A stretch of 32,016 bases of DNA from Nostocoides sp. (GTDB lineage Bacteria; Actinomycetota; Actinomycetes; Actinomycetales; Dermatophilaceae), in NCBI GenBank assembly GCA_025929465.1, contig JAICMC010000007.1:1-32016 (forward strand), read 5' to 3'. Under the pieces are notes generated by a model. It worked only from the letters and a program-made list of their open reading frames with translations, had not been told where the DNA came from and made no database searches. A program made the position numbers and the translations under genes. Shown piece by piece: positions 26,179 to 32,016 of the stretch. Each line of letters begins with the position of its first letter. Position 1 is the first letter of the stretch.

Positions 26179-28086
26179 TCAGCGTGCGGGTCGCAGGACC
26201 GGCCCGAGTGCCTCGAAGACCGAGGCGTCCTCGATCGTGCCCGGGATGGTCGGCGTCTTGCCGTCGGCGATCTCGCGCATCGTCTTGCGCAGGATCTTGC
26301 CCGAGCGGGTCTTGGGCAGCGCGGCGACGACATCGACCTGCCGGAGCGAGGCGACCGCCCCGACCTCGTCTCGGACCCGCTGGACCAGCTCGGCACGGAG
26401 CCGGTCGCCGTGGGCGGCGGCGTCGACACCGGCCTTGAGGACGACGAGGCCGCGGGGCACCTGGCCCTTGAGGTCGTCGGCGACCCCGATGACGGCGCAC
26501 TCGGCCACGTCGGGGTGTCCGGCGAGCGCGGCCTCGATGGATCCGGTGGACAGGCGGTGACCGGCGACGTTGAGGACGTCGTCGGTGCGGCCCATGACGA
26601 ACAGGTAGCCGTCCTCGTCGATCATCCCGCCGTCGCCGGTGAGGTAGTAGCCGTCGTATGCCGACAGGTAGCTCGCGACGTACCGCTCGTCGTCGTTCCA
26701 CAGGGTCGGCAGGGTCCCTGGCGGCATCGGCAGCCGCAGGCAGATGGCGCCCTCCTCACCCGCCGGGACCTCCTGGCCGGTCGGGGACAGGACGCGCACG
26801 GCATACCCCGGGACCGGGACGGAGGCAGACCCGGGCTTGATCGGCATGGGCTGCAGACCGCGCAGGTTCGAGGCGATCGGCCAGCCGGTCTCGGTCTGCC
26901 ACCAGTTGTCGACGACGGGCACGCCGAGCCGCTCGGTGGCCCAGGCATGGGTGTCGGGGTCGAGCCGCTCGCCCGCGAGGAACACGGTCTGCAGCGTCGA
27001 CAGGTCGTATGCCGCCATCAGCCGGCCGTCGGGGTCGTCGCGCTTGATCGCCCGGTAGGCGGTCGGGGCCGTGAACATCGCGGTGACCCGGTGCTCGGAG
27101 ACGACCCGCCAGAACGCGCTCGCGTCGGGCGTGCCGACCGGCTTGCCCTCGTAGAGCACCGAGGTCGCACCGGTGAGCAGCGGGGCGTAGACGATGTAGG
27201 AGTGGCCCACGACCCAGCCGACGTCGCTCGCCGTGAACCAGACGTCGCCGGGCCCGATGCCGAAGATGTTGCCCATCGACCAGCGCAGCGCGACGGCGTG
27301 GCCGCCGTTGTCGCGGACGATGCCCTTGGGCCGGCCCGTCGTCCCGGAGGTGTACAGGATGTAGAGCGGGTCGGTGGCCTCCACGTCGACGCAGTCGGCG
27401 GGCTCGGCGTCGGCGACGAGCTCGGCCCAGTCCAGCTCCTCCCAGTCGGTGTCGCGCTCCCCGACCGCCGCGTGGCACTGCTCGCGCTGGAGGACGATGA
27501 CCGACTCGGGCTTGTGCGTGCTGCGGTCGAGGGCGGCGTCGAGCATCGGCTTGTACTCCACGACCCGGCCCGGCTCGATCCCGCACGACGCGGCGAGGAC
27601 GACCGTGGGCTCGGCGTCCTCGATCCGGGCGGCCAGCTCGGCCGGAGCGAACCCGCCGAACACGACCGAGTGGACCGCACCGATCCGGGCGCAGGCCAGC
27701 ATCGCCACGACGGCCTCGGGGATCATCGGCAGGTAGACGACGACCCGGTCGCCCTTGCTGACGCCCAGGCTGGCCAGCGCCCCGGCGAACCTGCTCACCT
27801 GGTCCAGCAGACTGGCATACGTGATCGTCTGTGTCGTGCCGGTGACGGGGGAGTCGTGGATGATCGCGGCCTGGTCTCCGCGGCCGTCGCGGACGTGCCG
27901 GTCCAGGGCGTTGAAGCAGGTGTTCAGCCGGCCGCCGCGGAACCAGCGGTAGAACGGCGGGTGGTCGCCGTCCAGGACGCGGGTCGGCGGCGTCGACCAC
28001 TCGATCGCCTGAGCCGCCTCCGACCAGAAGCCCTCGGGGTCGTCCAGCGATCGTTCGTATGCCGTGGAGTACGCGCCGTCGCTCAT
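26179..28086 (-). CDS. prpE: Propionyl-CoA/acetyl-CoA synthetase
   Basis: AYERSLDDPEGFWSEAAQAIEW; FNALDRHV; YILYTSGTTGRPKGIVRDNGGHAVAL; WWQTETGWPI; GKILRKTMREIADG. Confidence 0.9.
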   Translation of the reverse strand: MSDGAYSTAYERSLDDPEGFWSEAAQAIEWSTPPTRVLDGDHPPFYRWFRGGRLNTCFNALDRHVRDGRGDQAAIIHDSPVTGTTQTITYASLLDQVSRFAGALASLGVSKGDRVVVYLPMIPEAVVAMLACARIGAVHSVVFGGFAPAELAARIEDAEPTVVLAASCGIEPGRVVEYKPMLDAALDRSTHKPESVIVLQREQCHAAVGERDTDWEELDWAELVADAEPADCVDVEATDPLYILYTSGTTGRPKGIVRDNGGHAVALRWSMGNIFGIGPGDVWFTASDVGWVVGHSYIVYAPLLTGATSVLYEGKPVGTPDASAFWRVVSEHRVTAMFTAPTAYRAIKRDDPDGRLMAAYDLSTLQTVFLAGERLDPDTHAWATERLGVPVVDNWWQTETGWPIASNLRGLQPMPIKPGSASVPVPGYAVRVLSPTGQEVPAGEEGAICLRLPMPPGTLPTLWNDDERYVASYLSAYDGYYLTGDGGMIDEDGYLFVMGRTDDVLNVAGHRLSTGSIEAALAGHPDVAECAVIGVADDLKGQVPRGLVVLKAGVDAAAHGDRLRAELVQRVRDEVGAVASLRQVDVVAALPKTRSGKILRKTMREIADGKTPTIPGTIEDASVFEALGPVLRPAR

Positions 28087-28178
28087 GCCCCCATGGTCGC
28101 AGGGACGAGCGCCGACGGCGGCACGAAACACGAGGCCAGCCTGCACCCGAGAGTGCAGGCCGGCCTGGCGGGCGTCGG

Positions 28179-30296
28179 TCAGGACTGGTGCAGCACGACC
28201 TGGGGGTGGCTCGCCAGATCCGGGCGTTCGGTGCGTGCCTGCAGCGTCGGAGCGTTCCGCTGGACCTGGGTCGACCGGGTCGACCCGGTCGCGGCCGGGA
28301 TACCGGGGTAGGCCTCCATCGTCCCGACCACGTCGATGACGGCGTTGGCCGTTCCGCTCGTGTTCTGGATGTTGAAGTCGTTATTGTTCCCCAGCGCCGT
28401 GAGCGTCATGTTCGACACCAGCTGGCCGGCATACGGGTTGAGGTTGGAGACCGTCGGGCGGGTCGCCGAGAAGTTGGGCCACAGGGTGAAGACGGTGTTG
28501 ACGGTGGGAGCCACCGCCGTCGTGTTGGTGACCACGTTGAAGGTGTAGTAGCCGGCGATGCTGGCGGGGACCGTGACGACCTTGACCTCGCCGCCGGGGG
28601 ACATCGTGGACATCCCCTGGCCGTTCCGGCTGTCCACGATCCGGGTGGGAGCGGTGCCTGCCTGGAAGCGGGTGGGGACCCACGTGGAGGTCACCAGGTT
28701 GTTGTCGTCGTAGAAGCCGACGATGTCGACGACCACGTGCGTGCTGCCGTAGCGGTTGAGGACACCGATCTGCGGGTAGCCGTTCTCGTCGTGGCCGACC
28801 GGCACGATCTGCATGTTCGGGACCGTGCGGCCCGGCGTGAAGTTCACCGCGGAGGTCGTCCCGATTGTCGAGGGGTCGCCGTTGAAGGTCGTGAAGAAGC
28901 CGGACGCGGTGGGTGCCACGGCCGTCACGTTGACCGCCAGGGCCCGGATGTGCGGGTTGATGTCGGTGCCGTAGTCGACCGGGATCGTGTAATACTCATC
29001 GGCGCCGAGCTTGCCGTCGGGGACGCTGCGGGAGTCCAGCAGCCGCTGGACCTGCGTGTTCTGGAAGCTGCCATAGGTGGTGCGCGTGGCGCTCGGCCCG
29101 TTGTAGTAGCCCATGACGTCAGCGGCGACGTTGATCGCGCCCGCGTGGTTGTAGAGCATCACCTTGCCGCCGGTGCCCACCCGGACGGTGACGAGGTTCG
29201 CACCGATCCAGTGGGCGTTGAAGTTGATCGAGGAGGCCGTCGGGCGGGTCGCACCGGCCGGGTAGGCGGTGAGGTAGCCGGAGGCGGTGGGCGAGATCGC
29301 GGTGACGTTGAGCACGACTGCGCTGACGTCGGTGGCAGGCACCCCGCCGCGGCCGGTCACCTGGAGGGCGATCTCCTTGTTGGCGCCGAGCGGAGCCTTG
29401 GCCGCACCGTTGCCGGACCTCGTGTCGAGGACGCGCGCGGGCGTGACGGGGGCGTACGACCCGTTGGGCGTCTCCGTGCCCTGGATGGTCAGCGAGACCT
29501 GACGGTCGTCGGTGCCGGCCGCGTTCGTGCCGGGCAGGGTGAGGAAGCCGAGGTCGTCGCCGATGAGGTTCGCCCGGGCGCCGACGACGACCTGGCAGGT
29601 CGCGCCGGCCGCCACGGTGAGGTGGCTGCAGGTGTCCGAGACGATGGAGAAGCCGGTCGACACCCCGGGCTTGGCCCCGGAGATCGCCGCGGCGCCGAAG
29701 GTCACCGGGGTGTCGCCGGCCGCGACGGTGACCGTCTGGTTGGCCGCCGAGGTGCCGCCCGCGACGACGCCGAAGCGGACGTACGGAACGGTCGAGGCGA
29801 AGCGGATCTCACCGACGTTGTCGGTGGTGCCCTGGCAGGCCATGGAGTAGGACGCCGCGAAGCCGATGAGGACGTTCGAGCCGTCGCGCGTCACCTGGGT
29901 GACGTCGATGGCCCCGCTGGTGTCAGCGCAGGGCGCCGTGCTGGTCACCGTGAGGCCGAGGGTGTCGGCGGCTGGCGTGCCGATCGCGTAGCTGCCCACG
30001 GCGAGGTCGGTGTTCGGCGCGGCCGTGACGATGGCGTTGGCCGTGGCGCCAGTTGCCGTCGTGGTGAGCTGGAGCTGCTCGCCTGTGCTGGCCGACGAGG
30101 CGGTGACGACGGGGCTGACCGTCGTCGAGACGTATGCCGTGCCGGCCGGCTGGAGCGTCGAGGACGGCGCGCCCTCGACGGTGAGCACGCTGGCGGCGGC
30201 GCTGGGAGACTGGGCGGCCTGTGCTGCCGGCAGCCCGAGCAGGGCTGAGACGACGGCTGTGGGCACGACAAATGACAAGAGAACTGGACGACGCAC
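28179..30296 (-). CDS. Secreted protein with N-terminal beta-sandwich-like region and three PARVLDTR-type repeats
   Basis: Signal peptide VRRPVLLSFVVPTAVVSALLGLPAAQA; repeat heads TPARVLDTRSGNG, QVQRLLDSRSVPDG, APTRIVDSRNGQG each ending in V.V(D/A)(V/I)(M/V)G.. Confidence 0.85.
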   Translation of the reverse strand: MRRPVLLSFVVPTAVVSALLGLPAAQAAQSPSAAASVLTVEGAPSSTLQPAGTAYVSTTVSPVVTASSASTGEQLQLTTTATGATANAIVTAAPNTDLAVGSYAIGTPAADTLGLTVTSTAPCADTSGAIDVTQVTRDGSNVLIGFAASYSMACQGTTDNVGEIRFASTVPYVRFGVVAGGTSAANQTVTVAAGDTPVTFGAAAISGAKPGVSTGFSIVSDTCSHLTVAAGATCQVVVGARANLIGDDLGFLTLPGTNAAGTDDRQVSLTIQGTETPNGSYAPVTPARVLDTRSGNGAAKAPLGANKEIALQVTGRGGVPATDVSAVVLNVTAISPTASGYLTAYPAGATRPTASSINFNAHWIGANLVTVRVGTGGKVMLYNHAGAINVAADVMGYYNGPSATRTTYGSFQNTQVQRLLDSRSVPDGKLGADEYYTIPVDYGTDINPHIRALAVNVTAVAPTASGFFTTFNGDPSTIGTTSAVNFTPGRTVPNMQIVPVGHDENGYPQIGVLNRYGSTHVVVDIVGFYDDNNLVTSTWVPTRFQAGTAPTRIVDSRNGQGMSTMSPGGEVKVVTVPASIAGYYTFNVVTNTTAVAPTVNTVFTLWPNFSATRPTVSNLNPYAGQLVSNMTLTALGNNNDFNIQNTSGTANAVIDVVGTMEAYPGIPAATGSTRSTQVQRNAPTLQARTERPDLASHPQVVLHQS

Positions 30297-30315
30297 TGAT
30301 ACCCCTCATGACGAA

Positions 30316-30339
30316 GCCCAGCCATCAGTCTGGCTGGGC
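30316..30339 (-). promoter_or_regulatory. 5'-UTR hairpin just upstream of the secreted-protein start
   Basis: GCCCAGCC (30316-30323) / GGCTGGGC (30332-30339), 8-nt loop, 20 nt before GTG at 30296. Confidence 0.45.
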
Positions 30340-30400
30340 CAGGTCAGCGTAGGCGATGGGGTCGGCCAGGTCCAGTCGACCGGCACGGCCGGCGTGGCTG

Positions 30401-30440
30401 CTCTGCCGAGCAGAGCCGGTGCTGCGCGTCACCGGCTCTG
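30401..30440 (-). terminator. Terminator-like hairpin downstream of tRNA-Ser, with overlapping alternative hairpin
   Basis: CAGAGCCGGT (30411-30420) / ACCGGCTCTG (30431-30440), 10-bp perfect stem; overlapping CTCTGC (30401-30406)/GCAGAG (30410-30415). Confidence 0.55.
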
Positions 30441-30444
30441 TCAG

Positions 30445-30532
30445 TGGCGGAGGATAGGGGATTTGAACCCCTGAGAGCTTTCACTCAACACGCTTTCCAA
30501 GCGTGCGCACTAGGCCACTATGCGAATCCTCC
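30445..30532 (-). tRNA. tRNA-Ser (anticodon GGA), CCA encoded
   Basis: Minus strand GGAGGAT acceptor, anticodon loop TTGGAAA between ACGC/GCGT, long variable arm, GGGGTTCAAATCCCC T-arm, ATCCTCCGCCA 3' end. Confidence 0.95.
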
Positions 30533-30661
30533 AACGCAGGAGGGTACCTGAGCGGTCGGTGCTCCCGGAAATCGGTGTGGCTCGAGGCCCTGGATGGTCG
30601 TGAGCGGGGCCGGTTGCGCCGCCACGGGGGCGAGTGGATCGGTCTGCTGGCTTATGCTTGG

Positions 30662-30762
30662 TATCGGCACCCGTGTGGTGGTACCTCACTGAACTCCCCC
30701 AGGGCAGGAATGCAGCAAGGGCAGGTGGGTTCTTCCAGGTACTGGAGTGTCTTCGTGTCGGG
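30662..30762 (+). ncRNA. ffs: Bacterial small signal recognition particle RNA (4.5S type)
   Basis: GAACTCCCCCAGGGCAGGAATGCAGCAAGGGCAGGTGGGTTC: domain IV with GCA-GGAA-TGC tetraloop hairpin and AGG/AGCA internal loop; flanking helices GTACCT/AGGTAC and CGGCAC/GTGTCG. Ends approximate. Confidence 0.88.
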
Positions 30763-31284
30763 GTTCGTCCAAGCGGTCACTTTCGCTGCCGGTCCGCGGA
30801 TACCGGTCGGCACTGCCGCTGTCACCGGCGCGACGAGCGTCACGGTGGGCGGCAAGGTGAGCTGGCTGTCGGTCGACCAGGGGCCGGGCACTGGCTACGG
30901 CCTCTCCCGACCGAGCACCCGCCGGTCGCGCACACGGTGACCGACGTCACGGCCGAGGTCAACCGAGATCAACGGTGCCGGGCCCCGATCTGGCTGGTCC
31001 CTGCGAACATTGCCAACATTGCGGGCAGTGACTTCGTCCTCACCGACAAGTCGTCGAGCTGGACAGTGCGGTCCCCGTCCGTCTGATCGGCCGCATTGAC
31101 GCGTCGGGGCATCGCAGCGACATCGTCCGGGAGCAGGAGGCGGCTGGCTGGAGCAACGTCTTATCCTCAATCCACCGATTGGCCGGTGTCATGAGCCTGT
31201 CGGAACGTGAGAATGCCCTTGCAGGGCAAGATAATTGGGCTTGCGAAGGTCCGATTCTGTCCCTCACGGAAGGGCATCTCGTAG

Positions 31285-31668
31285 ATGCAACTCTCTCACA
31301 CCCACCCGGTCACCACGGCGGTGTTCGATGACCCGAACCTGGTGTCGTCCGCGGGTCTGGTCCCGCTGGTCAAGCTCGCCCAGGACGCGGGCCTGACCGC
31401 GCTGGCCCAGGACCGGCTCACACTCCCCACCGACAAGGGCGCGAACGCCGGTTTGAAGGTGACCTCGCTGGTGGCCGGGATGGCCGCCGGAGCCGACAGC
31501 ATCGATGACATGGCCGTGTTGCGGCACGGCGGGATGGGCCGGGTCTTCAAGAACGCGTATGCACCCTCGACATTGGGCTCGTTCCTGCGGACGTTCACCT
31601 TCGGACACGTGCGCCAGCTCGACGCGGTCGCCTCACGGTTCCTGCTCGCGCTGGCCGGCCAGGCCCCG
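31285..31668 (+). pseudogene. Truncated IS1380-family transposase (N-terminal part)
   Basis: HPVTTAVFDDPNLVSSAGLVPLVKLAQDAGLT, LPTDKGANAGLKVTSLVAGMAAGADSIDDMAVLRHGGMGRVF, APSTLGSFLRTFTFGHVRQLDAVASRFLLALA; similarity lost after LAGQAP and the catalytic C-terminus is absent. Confidence 0.8.
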
Positions 31669-31969
31669 CCCTCACTACCGGGAGTTCCGTTGCTTCATCC
31701 CCGCGACACGCCGACCAACGCGCCACACTGGCAACACCAGCAACAGCACTAACTGCGCGGCATTGCCTCTATTGCCCGGGCCATGGTCTCAACGCTGGTC
31801 TCATCCGAGGCCGTTCGCCGTCGTCCGTGACGATGTGCAGCGCCCTTCGTCGTGCTCACACGCCGCCCGCGAACCCCTCCGGACGCGGCTTCGACGACTT
31901 GGAAAGCGTGTTAAGGACACGCGCATAAATTAATCAGTCACTGGGCTGCTGCGGGTTACGCTGCTGTGC

Positions 31970-32016
31970 GTGGCGGTGGTCGAGCAGCTCGCTCAGAAGT
32001 ACGAGTCATTGGCGCC
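31970..32016 (+). mobile_element. Possible start of an ISAzo13-like transposase, cut by window edge
   Basis: Open frame VAVVEQLAQKYESLA resembles the remembered N-terminus of ISAzo13 transposases; only 15 residues visible. Confidence 0.3.

Noticed and set aside
24847-28311. 1154-aa + strand ORF
   Set aside because: Shadow of the minus-strand AEC transporter and prpE genes; Arg/Asp/Gly/Val-rich translation without domains, typical antisense artefact of high-GC coding sequence.
28059-30248. 729-aa + strand ORF
   Set aside because: Antisense shadow of the secreted repeat protein; low-complexity RDGV-rich sequence with no motifs.

Overview
High-GC actinobacterial chromosome window, gene-dense and mostly housekeeping or metabolic. 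From left to right: a minus-strand operon of four glycosyltransferases; a three-gene stress/membrane cluster (LEA-like, holin-like, DUF3618); an alpha/beta hydrolase; a CPA1 Na+/H+ antiporter; a sigma-70-like protein with a C-terminal TM and large extracytoplasmic domain; a thiolase / carotenoid oxygenase / acyl-CoA ligase cluster followed by a GT39-like membrane protein; a 300-bp mosaic intergenic repeat; gabT; DedA; a LytR_C protein; a HerA/DUF853 ATPase; an APC permease; an AEC transporter; prpE; a large secreted protein with three PARVLDTR-type repeats; tRNA-Ser(GGA); SRP RNA (ffs); and a decayed insertion-sequence zone at the right edge. Main non-standard signals: (1) the 7-mer GGCATAC/GTATGCC occurs about 40 times, roughly ten times more than base composition predicts, while its C-containing counterpart GTACGCC is rare; (2) some of these motifs overlap -10 boxes of apparently leaderless genes; (3) the mosaic repeat at 17879-18180 contains a perfect 24-bp inverted repeat; (4) the glycosyltransferase operon has a MerR-like promoter architecture with a perfect 9-1-9 palindrome. 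No complete defence system or CRISPR array was found. All counts were made by eye.
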